The notes under the pieces were generated by a model. The model was not told the DNA's origin and did no database searches. It worked only from the letters and a program-made list of their open reading frames with translations. Positions 24,786 through 36,960 of a stretch of DNA of 64,000 nt are shown piece after piece; position 1 is the stretch's first letter; each line of letters opens with the position of its first letter. The stretch spans positions 12,313,069 to 12,377,068 of the forward strand of contig NC_133101.1 in assembly GCF_022965805.1 (NCBI RefSeq), read 5' to 3'. Made by a program: the position numbers and the translations under genes. This DNA is from Primulina eburnea (taxonomy: Eukaryota; Streptophyta; Magnoliopsida; Lamiales; Gesneriaceae).

Positions 24786-27700
24786 TCAGTTTGGATCCTG
24801 CAGATCCACTGTGGTCGGCTCATCGGGTATGACACCACCATGATAAACCTTCAGCCTATGCCCATTCACTTTGAAAGCTCCAGTTGCTACACTAGTGATT
24901 TCCACTGTCGCATAAGGGAAAACCTGCGTGATTGTGTATGGCCCTGACCACCGTGAACGCAACTTACCTGGAATCAATTTAAGTCGATAATTATATAATA
25001 GGACCAGTTGTCCCACCACAAATTCTCGATGGACGATATTTTGATCATGCCAGCGTTTGGTTTTCTCCTTGTAGAGTTTGGCATTCTCATATGCATCCAA
25101 CCTAAACTCGTCCAGTTCATTCAGCTGCAGCACTCTCTCGTCACCTGTGGTTTTAGCATCAAAATTTAAAAATTTAGTAGCCCAATAAGCCTAATGTTCA
25201 AGTTCAAGAGGGAGGTGACACGATTTCCCATACAACAATCTAAAAGGAGACATGCCAATGGGGGTTTTAAAAGCAGTGCGATAAGCCCAAAGTGCATCGT
25301 CGAGTTTGATAGACCATTCCTTCCTTGAAGTACCGACAACCTTCTCAAGAATGCGTTTAATTTCTCTGTTTGATACCTCGACTTGGCCACTAGTTTGAGG
25401 GTGATAAGGTGTTGCCACTTTATGTCGGACCCCATACTTAGCCAACAAACTATCAAATTGTCGATTACAAAAATGAGTACCCCCATCGCTAATAATGGCT
25501 CTAGGTGTGCCAAAACGTGAGAAAATATTTTTTTGAGAAATTGAACGACAACCCTGGAGTCATTAGTTTTGCATGCAATAGCCTCAACCCATTTAGAAAC
25601 GTAGTCTACTGCCACCAAAATATACTTGTTCCCAAAAGAAACTGGGAACGGCCCCATGAAATCTATACCCCAGACATCGAAAATTTCACACACCAAAATA
25701 TTAGTAAGAGGCAATTCATGTCTCCTAGATATATTACCTGTGCGCTGACAATTTGGGCATTTTGTGACATAATCATGCGCATCCTTAAATAGTGTAGGCC
25801 AATAAAAACAAGACTGGAGGACTTTGGACGCAGTTCTAGTTGCCCCAAAATGGCCTCCAGTCGGACCAGCATGACAATGAAATAAAATCTCACCTACCTC
25901 TTCCTGGGCAACACATCTGCGGATTATAGCGTCTGCACAAATTCTAAACAAATAAGGATCCTCCCACAAATAATATTTCAAGTCTGAGAAAAATTTCTTC
26001 TTTTGCTGATATGTAAAATGGGGAGGGGTGAACTTACTTGATAGATAATTAACAAAATCGGCATACCATGGTAAACTGTTGATTTCAAAGAGTTGTTCAT
26101 CCGGGAAATCATCGCGAATAAAGTTATTACCTGGAATAGGATTCTCCAATCGTGAGAGATGGTCAGCAACTTGATTCTCTGTTCCCTTTCTATCGATTAT
26201 CGTCAAGTCAAATTCCTGCAACAGAAGAATCCAGCGAATTAGCCTTGGCTTTTCATCTTTCTTAGCCATCAAATATTTCAAGGCTGAATGATCAGTGTGC
26301 ACTACAACTTTGCTCCCTATCAAATATGATCTAAACTTCTCCAGAGCAAAAACCACAGCAAGAAGCTCCTTCTCTATAGTGGCAAAGTTCAGTTGGGCAG
26401 CTGACAGTGTCATACTAGCATAGTAGATGACATGAATGAATTTATCTCTCTTTTGCCCCAACACTGCCCCTAGAGCTGTGTCGCTTGCATCACACATCAC
26501 CTAAAATGGCGACCCCCAGTCAGTTGCTATTATCACAGGTGATGTGATCAATTTCTCTTTCAAAACCTGAAATGCCTGCACACACTCATCAGAAAAATCA
26601 TAACACACATCTTTTATCAGCAAAGTAGTCAGTGGCTTAGCAATGCCGGAAAAGATCTTTTATAAAGCGTCTATAGAACCCTGCATGTCCTAGAAAACTA
26701 CGCACTCCACTGATGTTTGTTGGGGCTGGGAGTTTCTCTATCACTTCGATCTTAGCCTTATCAACTTCAATCCCCTTCTCAGAAATTTTGTGCCACAACA
26801 CAATTCCCTCTCTCACCATGAAATGACATTTTTCCCAGTTCAAGACCAAATTCGACTCCTCACATCTCTCCAAGACTTTAGATAGATTAGACAAACACGT
26901 ATCAAAGGAAGAGCCAAACACAGAAAAATCATCCATGAATATTTCAATGAAATCCTCAATCATGTCATGAAAAATTGCCATCATGCATCGTTGGAAAGTT
27001 TCCGGTGCGTTACATAGCCCGAATGGCATTCGTTTATATGCAAATGTCCCATAAGGACAAGTAAATGTGGTTTTCTCCTGATCTTCAGGGTCAATGGGAA
27101 TCTGCATATAACCCGAATATCCATCGAAGAAACAGTAAAAAGGATGTCCAGCTAATCTTTCCAACATTTGATCAATAAATGGGAGGAGAAAATGGTCTTT
27201 ACGGGTGGCGTCATTAAGTTTTCTATAATCAATGCAAACACGCCACCCTGTAACAGTTCTGGTAGGAATTAATTCATTATTTTCGTTCTTTACAACGGTG
27301 ATCCCAACTTTTTCGGCACAACTTGTACTGGACTTACCCATCTACTATCAGAAATCGGGTAAATAATACCTGTGTCCAGTAGCTTTATCACCTCTTTCTT
27401 GACCACCTCTTGCATAGCTGGGTTCAAACGCCTTTGAGGTTGGGTAGATGTCTTGTGGTCAGCCTCCATCAGAATTTTGTGCATGCACATGGAGGAGCTG
27501 ATTCCCTTTATGTCTGCAATGCTCCAGCCTATGGCCTTGACATTATCCCTCAAAACACGCAACAGCTTTTCCTCTTCCGTCCCTGTCAAAGTAGAAGAAA
27601 CTATTACTGGCAATTTATCATTATCAAGTAAAAATAAATATTTTAAGTGCAAAGGAAGAGGTTTCATCTCTAGAATTGGGGCTTCTTCGATGGATGACTT

Positions 27701-28978
27701 CAAAGGTCGTGGGATATGCCCAAGCTCTCCAATCCTCGAGTTTACCATTTTTGAGATCGGTCTGCCTACTTCCAGATAATGCATGTATGCCTTAATATCC
27801 TCAACCTCCAACTCTCCTGGACATGAATCAATCAAACAAATCTCCAAAGGATCTTCACCTATCAATTCCTGCAACACACACTCAACAAACTCGTCAGTAG
27901 TATCAATTCTAAAACAATCCGATGTGTCATGAGGGTATTTGATAGATTGGAAAACATTAAACACTACACTTTCATCATTCAACCTCAACACCAACTCACC
28001 CTTGTGTACGTCAATCAGAGCTTTCCCAGTGGCTAAAAATGGTCTTCCTAAAATAAGAGGAATCTCACAATCCTCTTCCATATCTAACACAACAAAGTCC
28101 ACTGGGAAAATAAACTTGTCATCTTTCACCAACACATCCTCTACAACTCCCCTAGGATATTTAATTGATCTATCAGCTAACTGTACAGAAATTGTAGTGG
28201 ATTTCACTTCACCTATTCCTAGCTTCTCAAAACATGAATAAGACATTAAATTAATGCTTGCACCTAAGTCACATAACGCCTTGCTAAAGAATGAACTTCC
28301 AATAGTGCAGGGAATAGAGAAACTACCTGGATCCTTAAGCTTAGGGGGTAATTTATTTTGTAGAATCGCAGAGCATTCCTCTGAAAGCTTAACTGTCTCA
28401 AAATCAACTAATTTTCTCTTGTTTGATAAGATCTCCTTAAGAAATTTAGCATAGCATGGCATTTGAGCTAAAGCCTCTGCAAATGGGATATTTATGTGCA
28501 GCTTTTTGAAAATCTCAAGAAATTTTGAAAACTGAGTATCCAGTTGCAGTTGCTTTGCTCTTTGAGGGAAAGGGAGTGAATTAATATCAACATTGGACTT
28601 TGAGTTTAGAGACTTACCTTTTTCCCTTGTGTCCTCCGACTTTTGCTTGGATGATCCCTTCTCCTTCACATCGCTTTCAGTATCCCTTGTTTCCTGCTTT
28701 ATGGGAGATGTTACTGTGACGGCATTGACACCTTTAGGATTCTTTTCCGTGTCACTAGGTAGTGAACCCGGAGCTCGTGTAGCCATCTGTGTCGCTAACT
28801 GTCCTAGTTGAGTCTCCACTCTTTGCATCATGGCATCATGGTTTTGCCATCTCATCTCATTCCCGGCGATGTATTTTGCGAGCATGTCCTCAAGATTTGA
28901 CTTGCTATCCTGTGGCTTGAAATCGGGTGGCATAGACGGTCCCGCACCTTGCGGAGGTTTAAGTGTTTGCTGAGGAGG
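24786..28978 (-). pseudogene. Athila-like pol: protease, reverse transcriptase, RNase H, integrase
   Basis: Domains read in order on the minus strand. The aspartic protease is near 28290-28230 (CDLGASINLMS). The RT is at about 27341-26637, with its catalytic motif reading FMDDFSVF. RNase H is at about 26500-26150 ([12 protein letters not shown], then [10 protein letters not shown] and VADHLSRLE). The integrase has an HHCC finger ([12 protein letters not shown], then CPNCQRT near 25745), a DDE core (GIDFMGPFP) and a C-terminal part at 25133-24786 ending in the GPY-type block WSGPYTI. Lesions are frameshifts near 27300-27340, 26650 and 25530, and stops at 26503-26501 and 25193-25191. The catalytic residues that can be seen are mostly intact, so decay followed an active phase. 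Confidence 0.9.
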
Positions 28979-30262
28979 CTATTGCTGTGTAGGATGTTGT
29001 GGAGGATAAAAATGTAGTTGCTCAACAGAATTTTCTGACGGTCTCCACCCAAAATTCGGATGACTCCTCCAGCCCGGATTATATGAGAAACTGTATGGAT
29101 TATACGGTTGACGACCCTGGTTTCCCACATAATTTACTGAGTCCCCTCCAAAGCACTGTATTCCCTCACAAGACATATTCGGCATGAATGGCATGTCACT
29201 AGATGATCCGCCAACTGTCTCACCGCTTCCTTGAATCTGATGCACTGGCTTGACTGGTAGTGATTTTTGTGCTTGTAGCTGTGCCATCTGATATGTCAAC
29301 CCATCAAGTTTTGCTGTAATCGCTGTCAACGCATCCATCTCAAGGAATCCGACTTTCTTTTCCCTCTTGTTATCTTGCCAGCCCACATTGCTCTATGCCA
29401 TATTAGATATGATTTCAAGTGCTGCTGTTGGAGTTTTCCTGTATAAACTTCCATTTGTTGCTGCATCAAGCATAGATCTCACAGAAGGATCTACCCCATA
29501 ATAGAATGTCTCTACCTGCTGGCCTATCGAAAAACCATGCCTCGGGCACATTCTCAACATCTTCTTATACCTCGCCCATGCTGAATTCAGTGATTCCCCA
29601 TCTCTCTGCCTAAATGATGTGATTTCGTTTCTCAACTGTGTAATCTTAGTTGGGGAAAAATACCTGTGCATGAAGACCTCAACTAGCCCTTCCCATGTAG
29701 TAATAGAACCAGCTGGAAGGTCTCGAAGCCACTCCATAGCTTCTCCTTGCAGAGAGAATGGAAATAGTCTGAGTCGAATGGCATCAGTACTCACCCCGTT
29801 GCACTTGATTGTATCACAGATCGACATAAAGTTCTCTAGATGTGCATTGGGATCTTCAGATGGTGATCCCCTGAATTTAACTTGCAGTTGAATAATTTGG
29901 ATGATGGCGGGTTTAAGTTCAAAAGTATTTGCCTGAATTGTAGGGCGGATAATACTAGAACCATAACCTCTAAATGCTGGCCTATGAAGCTCCATTAGAG
30001 TGCATTCATCCTCTTCCCCGGCCATGTCCTCAAATTCTGGTTTTAGGTCTACTTCAGATTCTGCTTCAGTTTCAGACTCAAAAGCCAAGTTGTTGCTCCT
30101 TCTAGCTCTACGGATGCTGCGGAGGGTGCTTTCTATCTCAAGATCAAGTGGCACTAGATTTTTGACGTCTTGAGCATGGCTCATATAACACGAGTTAACC
30201 CCTGAAATAAAAAATTTAAGTGCACAATTTAAGCTCCAAAAGAGTGTAAAAATCTGAAACAA
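28979..30262 (-). pseudogene. Athila-like gag with two nonsense codons
   Basis: A capsid-like domain spans roughly 29990-29500, with FRGSPSEDPNAHLENFMSIC and then 'EWLRDLPAGSITTWEGL', the retrotransposon-gag pattern of plant gypsy elements. The frame is stopped by TAG at 29395-29393 and again at 28981-28979. The same frame then runs on into the protease region, so gag and pol were probably one frame. The N-terminal limit is uncertain because an upstream start further toward the primer site is possible. Confidence 0.85.
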
Positions 30263-30367
30263 AATTAATTAAAATACTAAAGATTTAAAAATAAATGAAA
30301 AAAAATTAAAACTAAGAATAAAAGCTTAGTCTCAAACAAATAATTTATCCTAATATTAAATAAATTG

Positions 30368-30385
30368 TCCCCGGCAACGGCGCCA
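30368..30385 (-). promoter_or_regulatory. Primer-binding site, tRNA-Asp type
   Basis: The plus strand reads TCCCCGGCAACGGCGCCA, identical to the 3' acceptor end of plant tRNA-Asp as I recall it. It lies six bases inside the 5' LTR, where minus-strand DNA priming occurs. Confidence 0.9.
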
Positions 30386-30391
30386 AAAACT

Positions 30392-31895
30392 TGACCGACA
30401 ATTTGAGTTGGGAAAAATTCTAGCAAGCGGACTAGGTCAAGTTATAGTAAATGGACGAAGAGTCCAAGTATCGATCCCACATAGACTATTATTTAAGTAC
30501 TAAGATTTTAAAGTATTCGATTTAATCTAGGCAAACGATAATAAGTGATTTGATGATCGATTAAACTAATTAAATTAAACTAATTTATGCTAAATTAAAG
30601 ACTAAAATCAAATTTGCAGAGAAGCTTGGAACTTGGGGATTTTCAAATTTAAGTAAAATGACCGGGACACACAACGGTAACAAACTCAGATTATTATCAC
30701 GCACTGGAATTATTTAACTACAGATTATATGCAATTCTCTAATTTAATTATAAATCTATTTCTAGAATTTATAATCCTATTTTCATTTAACAGTCCAATT
30801 ATTTCTAATTGAATTTAATTAAACGAAAACGCATTTATGAACGATAGAATTACAGTTGTCGCCTAAAATCGCACACTGAAGCCGAATACTATTTCTAGTC
30901 GGTTTAACCGTGTGTTGAATAATATTTTCGAAGCTAAATTCAATCTATTCCCCTTCGAGTCTAGATCGAACGACAAACATGCAAATAATTGGCCAGATTA
31001 AAAGCACGAAAATTACGCAAACATAAATCAATAACATGAAATAATTTTTTAAATCAAACAATCCAACGAATAACCAAAATCAATCGTTTGTCCCTATCGT
31101 GGTCCCGATCACAAGAAAACTACTCCATAAATTCAAAATTAAAATCAAATTTGAAATTCGAATTCATGATTGAAAATAAGAAAACGAAAGAGAAGAGAAA
31201 ATCTCAGTGATGGTGCGCGGTTCCTGCGTGTAAAGTGCGCGGTTTCCTCTCGTCTCTCCCAAGCCGTCGCCGTCTTCGAAAGTATGCAAGTTCTTGCCTT
31301 TTTCTCTGAAAAGTCGGACGCCCAAGGTTTTTTATCTCCCCCCAAAAGTCCACTTCTATCTTTTATTTTTCTCTTTTATTCTTCCAAATCTTCGCGAAAT
31401 CTGATCTCCAAATCATGCCACGGACCCCGTGTAAGCATCCGGATTGGGGCCCGTGTAAGTTCGATTAATTTATTTTTCCGAGAGGCATCAGAAATAGGCC
31501 CCGTGTAGGGGTCCGAAGTCAGGTCTGTGTATTTGCGCAACTTTTCTTCTCAAGATTGATGCTGACACGGACCCCTACACGGGGTCCGTCTTTGGGTCCG
31601 GATCCGTACGGTTGCAATCTTCTTTGATGATAATTGACACGGACCCTTGGACGGGGTCCGTGTAAGGGTCTGGAATTTGGCCTTTGTCTTGTTTTCCTAT
31701 TTTGCCGGGTATTTCTGACGTAGCGTTGCGAGGCTTGACTTTCTTTTCATTTCTTTGGATTTTATTATCTTTTGGTCAAACCTGAAAATAACCATAATGA
31801 GACGAAATAAGCGCGAAACACGGAATAAAAACGCCAGATAAGCACGAATACGACAAAATAAAGACCCTAAAATGCTATATAATTCGTGCTTATCA
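30392..31895 (-). repeat. Athila-like element, 5' LTR
   Basis: This is the 5' LTR in element orientation, matching 19467-20982 with scattered differences, including loss of about 12 bp near 30724. The same four GGACCCC-type palindromes are present at about 31418-31665, some decayed by point changes. Confidence 0.92.
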
Positions 31896-32904
31896 ATTCC
31901 TATGGACTAAGCTGCCAACAAGGGATGTTTTATGGATCGAATAAACACGAATTATGTAGGAAACAATGGCTAGAATGTTGCATAATCCAAAGGAAGCGGG
32001 CCTAGGGTTTTCTAGAAAACATTCATAAACACACGTAAGAAGGGTCATGGGGAGTAGACTATTTCTGGCTTGGATGCTAAGGGGTTCGACTAGGGCTGGT
32101 TGGGGCTTGGCCAGGGTCATGTTCAAGGGCTAGGAAGGGTCCTAGGGTGGCTAGGGTTCGAGTTCTAGGCTGGTGGAAGGAGTCCACCCAAAGTGGGACT
32201 CCTCCCATATTCACGCACGGCTGCTGCACAAAGGGGGGGCTGCGGCTTGGTAGGGGCTGGACTTGTTGGTCTGGTAGGCACCTTAGGAGGGTCCAGGGAG
32301 GGGTAGGAAGGAAAAGGGCTCGGTGGTGGCTCGAGCAAGAGCCCCACGCGAAGGGATGTCCTTGCGCTTAGGAGTGCAGTGCGCGGCTGCTGGTGCAGCA
32401 AGCGGGTGGAGCTTCGTGCAGGGATTCAGGGGTTTGGGCTGGTCTGGGACGAGTCTGAGCAGGGTCTAGGCTCGGTGAGGGTTAGTACTGGTTGATGGTT
32501 CAGGGGCTGTAAGGTTCCTAAAGGGGTAAGTAGTCCTAGTGCACCAAGGAAACTCATGCACACACGCATGCAGTCCATGGTCACGTTTCAGGTGGGTTTG
32601 AGCGAGCTAGGGGCTGGTTCTAGAGGCTGTTCTTGGTTAGTAGGGTGCCCAGGTGGGTTGGCAAGGTGTCCCGAAGGATCATAATGCATGTTAAATGTTA
32701 TATGATTTAAAATGATTATTTTGATGATAATAAGTATTTTTTTAGATTTATGATAAAGTTGTGCAATTTTTACTGTTTAAATTGATATTTTTGGAAAGTT
32801 ATGCTATTTATGTTTTAAAAAGAAAAAGAAAAATATGTTGAGGGATGCGAATTGACTGTGATAAAAGATATGATTTATGATATATGATTTTGTGGGGATA
32901 ACGT

Positions 32905-33025
32905 GAGGGAAAAAGGTCCCAGAGGGAACCCATTTACGGGAAAAAGCCTCCGAGGGAACCCATTTATGGGAGAAGGCCCCAGAGGGAACGTGTCTATGGG
33001 AAAAGGCCCCGAGGGAACCCCGACG
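32905..33025 (+). repeat. ~33-bp minisatellite inside a T1 LTR
   Basis: About four degenerate units contain 'gagggaaccc' and 'tgggaaaaggcccc', alternating across 32905-33025. Units differ by several bases. Confidence 0.8.
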
Positions 33026-33795
33026 ATCGTATTTCCATGGTGGAGCCTAGTGCACACCCCCATGGGCCATGTGAAGCTAAGACTGCAGTCGACCAAAGGA
33101 TAAAAGCTAGTCACTTTCAAGGATCAAACTTCACCCAAAATAATATATGATTGAAAGCTTATGATAAAAATGATTTTTATGATATATGATTTATGATGAT
33201 GATTAAAGCTATTTTTAAATTATTTTTAAAAGATTTATTTATGTTTAAAGTTTATTTTTAAATTATTTTACTATTTATGATTTAATTATGCTCCAATGAT
33301 TTTTAAATGGTTTATTTATGTCCAAAAGATTATTTTAAATAAAAATATGATTTTTAAATGCTTGTGAATATATATGTATTATTTGTTATCCATGTTTAGA
33401 ACGTGTTGAGTCTTTAGACTCACTAGGTTTGTATGATGCAGGATTTAATTTGATGATTTTTTGAGACGTTGACGATTGAGTCGATCGACTGCAGCAGTAC
33501 ACACCCGAGGGCCTTTATGTTTCCGCACTAGCTTATTAGATTTATGTTCATGATTTTTATTAGAGATATTTTTATGCTTTAATTATTGGTAGTTGATCTT
33601 TTTTAAAGGTCAATTTAGGAAGTTTTGGTTAGGTGATGACTTAGGATTTATTTTATGCACTTGAGATTTAAATTGCTAAATTATTTTATTTAGTTTACTA
33701 TTTAGAATTTATGATTTATGATATGTTAAATAGTTTTTATTTAGTGTTTTAGAATTTATGATTTAAGATTAGAAAAAAAAATCGAAGTCGTTAGT

Positions 33796-34010
33796 GCAAG
33801 GAGTCTCTGTCCAGAACAAGAAATGTGTTTAAGGAAATGTGTTTTCTTAGTTGCACTTACGATGTCACTATTATTACACAAAGATACATCACATCGTCAA
33901 TGAATTAATATGCAACTCACGATGTAGATACGATCGGGATATATGAGTTGAAAGGACTGTACTATACACTAACAATAACTTAAGGTTATTACAGGCACTA
34001 TCAGTGATAC
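33796..34010 (+). mobile_element. Fragment 2 of the older copia-like LTR
   Basis: This lies between the T1 LTR ending near 33795 and the solo LTR at 34011. It contains 'gcaaggagtctctgtccagaac' and 'gagttgaaaggactgtac', a text order that resembles Angela-type copia LTRs. It continues at 36961 after the solo LTR and its GATAC duplication. Confidence 0.45.
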
Positions 34011-36960
34011 TGTAAGGTCCAAAAAATTAAGACGACGTAATCAAACTGCATGCAAGTCTAGGAAATATGAAAAATGAGTAATTAATTAACTTAATTGATA
34101 AATTAATTATGTGTCATGCATGATTATATTTTAAATAGTATTTTAGTGTCATTATGCATAAAACTGTATTTTAAGGATTGTTCAAGTTGCGATCGGAGAA
34201 CGGAGACCGAGGGCTGAAAAACGTAAAATGTTTTTATTAAATAATTATTTTTAATTGTTTAAAATAGGGTTGATGGTTTTTCATATTTTTGAAAATAAGG
34301 GGTTTTAAGGTGATTTTATACGCCGGGACGTAAATTTTATCGGTGTTGGTTTTCAACAAAAATACGAACTTTTTGGCAACCCGGCTATTAAATTCACAAG
34401 CTTATTTTTACCAAAACTATTTTAATATTTTAATTAAATCTTAATTAAGACTAATGAGCCTAAATTGTTGGTTTATTAGGTCTAAAGCCTTGTTATGACA
34501 TAATTAACTATATAATATAAGTTAAACACCCCAAAACCCCACATTAAGTGCACGCCACTTTTCAGAATTTTGTTCTCCCAAAACTCACTCATACACATGA
34601 CAACACACACCACATATTGAAGAGGAAAAATCGAGAAAAACACAAGGAATTCAAGCCAAGGTTCTTGCTCCGTTCTTCGCCAATCGTCAACGAATAATCG
34701 TGCGTTTAAAACGCAAAGGCACGCCATATTCTCCTTTTACTCATCATCACACCATAGTAATTGTTTATGCATAATTTTTAAGGAAAGACATAGCACACAA
34801 GTTGGAATTTTCCTAACTACATCCCTTTGTGCCTAAACTTGTGTTTTTGATTTCCAAAATCACGTTTTATATGTGTTAAAGGGGCTGCCATGATTAGGGG
34901 ATGTCTAGGGGTTGTTTTTACACGGTTTTTAGAGTCCAAAGATCACTCACAATCGTAGCAAACCAAGTAAGACACAAGCTGGTGCACGGCTGCTGTCATG
35001 TAGTCAAGGGATCGGTTTTTGTTCTTCATAGCTAGGCTTGGTTCCAGGGCTAGCCAAGGCCGTGGGGGGGTCAAGGGAAGAGTCCTAGCCATGGTAGGAC
35101 TCAAGATAAGGGGCTTGGGAGGAGTCCTTCCCAACAAGGACTCCTACCCGAGAGCTGTCAAGGTAGGCGAGCAGTGTTCAGCACTTGCGCAGGGGTGTGG
35201 GGCTCGGCCTGGGGGTCGAAGGCTTGGCTAGAGTGCATCCTAAGGGTCCTAGGTGAGTGCACAACATGTTGGTTCAGGGGTTGGGCTCGCTGGTAGGGTC
35301 CTGGAAACTAGAACATAGAGTCCAAACACTATGATGGTTCTCGGCCATGCATGGGGTTAGGGTTGGGGCTTCGTTTTTTTTTTTTTGGTTGGGGAGGTTT
35401 ATAAGGAATCCAAGGGTCCAGTAGGGTGCTCTAATGGGTTGATTAGAGTTTGGATCAACATGGTTCGAAGGCGGCTCGAGAAAATCGAAAGATGGCTCGG
35501 GGTCGAAGTTTATAGGTCATATTAGGGTTTTCTAAACTAAAATAAATTTCAAAACGGCTCACGGGGGTCGAGTCGTGGTTCACGAGGACTAAAATAATAT
35601 AAAAAGACTAATTTTTGAATTTAAGAATTTTATATTAAAGTTTGGGATTTTTTTGGGAATTAAAACGCCTTCAAAACGTCTAACTATGAATTAATTAAAA
35701 AGCCTAGTTATTAAGCTAAATAAAATTATGAGAATTTTAATTTAAGCTTAAATAATTATTTGGAACATGTTAGAGTCAAATAAATCAAGAAAAAGTCAAA
35801 AACGAAAAATGTCACGTCTAGGGGTAAAACGGTCTTTTTACACCGGAAAATTAGTAAACGTCATGACAGTACTCTAATTGCTATTTTATGTTTTAATATG
35901 ATTATTTCACATTTTTATGAACTTTTATATGATGAAATATGATTTTTAAATATTCATGAATTATTAAGGTTTAAATTGGACATTTAAAAGATATGTTGCA
36001 TGTTTGGCTTCAAAATAAAATGTTATTATATGCATGTTTTTATTAAGTGATGGAAATACAACATGTTGAAGGACGTGAAGGGATTGTGACTAAATATGTG
36101 ATATGTTGGAAATATCGTGAGGGTTATGGTCCCAGTGGGAGCCCGACGATCGTGTTTTCTCGGATACGGATACGAATACGAATACGAATATGTTAATACG
36201 TTGGTCAGGGTCCAATTGACCGGTGAGAGTGTCGCTGGTGTCCCCCGCCGCCCAGTACTGTGGTTTTCTCTAGATGGATCCATCGCCCAATACGATTAAG
36301 AATACGAGTCACAATCACGATCTGAATTCAACAAACACGAACATGAATATGGATATGGATATGGATATGGATATGAATATGAATATGAATATGAATATGA
36401 TTATATGATTATGTTTATGAAAATGTTTAAGTTTAAAGTTTATGCATTATTATGGAAATGAAAGTTTTAGTACAAGTATTTTTCACTGTTGTATGTGAAC
36501 TGTATTACGTATTACTTGTTATCAAGGATATGATGTGTTGAGTCTTTAGACTCACCAGGTGTGTATGATGCAGGTGATATTAATAATTATGATGTTGGAG
36601 GTCTTGATGGGTGACTTTGCTGGACTGTCGGTGCACATAACCCGAGGACCAGCGCTTCTATTTTCCGCATTTAAGTTTATGATTTTAAGTTAAAGATTTT
36701 TACGACGCTTTATTTACGCTTTTGAGAGATTTTTGAGAGGGTTAGTATGGGCTATACTTTTCAACATTAATTGTTTTTTAGATTTGGTAAAACGTTTTAC
36801 GATTTCTTGTTTTAACAATTCCCTTTGGATTTTCAAATACTAGTTGGATGGTTTATTTTAAAATGGTGCAAAAGTATTTTATGTATATGTATAGGCCGAA
36901 AGTTTGAGAGTAAAAAAAAATTCTAGTACTTTTTACGAAAACGAATAAGCAGACGTTTCA
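34011..36960 (+). mobile_element. Solo LTR, Ty3/gypsy family T1, with perfect 5-bp TSD
   Basis: This is a 2950-bp LTR beginning TGTAAGGTCC and ending AGACGTTTCA, flanked by GATAC at 34006-34010 and 36961-36965. There is no internal region or primer site, so it arose by LTR-LTR recombination. It is the best reference copy of T1 in the window. Features include a GCGTTTAAAACGC palindrome at 34702-34714, the TGAGTCTTTAGACTCA palindrome at 36539-36554, and simple repeats (TACGAA)n at about 36167-36190 and (ATATGG)n/(ATATGA)n at about 36345-36400. Long LTRs with little coding content suggest a Del/Tekay-type chromovirus, but there is no coding evidence for T1 itself. Confidence 0.93.

Larger units (their letters stand above)
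19467..31895 (-). mobile_element. Athila-like Ty3/gypsy retrotransposon, complete but dead
   Basis: This is a 12.4-kb element in minus orientation. Two LTRs (19467-20982, 1516 bp; 30392-31895, 1504 bp) begin TGACCGACAATTTG and end GTGCTTATCA in plus-strand reading. It is flanked by the 5-bp duplication ATTCC (19462-19466 and 31896-31900). The primer-binding site at 30368-30385 is complementary to the 3' end of tRNA-Asp, as usual in Athila elements, and a purine tract adjoins the 3' LTR. Order on the minus strand is gag, protease, RT, RNase H, integrase, a long spacer, an extra ORF, and a second spacer. Every ORF has stops or shifts. One LTR has a roughly 12-bp deletion relative to the other near 30724, plus scattered differences, so the insertion is not very recent. 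Confidence 0.92.
18471..33795 (+). mobile_element. T1-family gypsy LTR interrupted by the Athila-like element
   Basis: The LTR starts TGTAACGTCC at 18471 and shares the T1 landmarks: 'gaggaccggagacg' near 18685, the GCGTTTTAAACGC palindrome at 19292-19304, the TGAGTCTTTAGACTCA palindrome at 33407-33422, and an 'acacccgagg' block near 33500. At 19466 it is broken by the Athila-like element 19467-31895 and resumes at 31901. Removing that insert leaves about 2.89 kb, close to the 2950 bp of the complete T1 solo LTR. The 3' border near 33795 is imprecise. A degenerate 5-bp duplication (TTAAT at 18466, TTAGT at 33791) is possible. No internal region flanks it, so it is probably a solo LTR. Confidence 0.72.

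Noticed and set aside
30368..30385. tRNA-Asp gene
   Set aside because: Only the 18-base 3' end is present, next to an LTR; it is a primer-binding site.
32905..33025. CRISPR-like array of spaced repeats
   Set aside because: Degenerate ~33-bp minisatellite in a plant LTR, without unique spacers or cas genes.
36345..36400. Possible telomere-like or satellite array
   Set aside because: Short (ATATGG/ATATGA)n simple repeat within a solo LTR.
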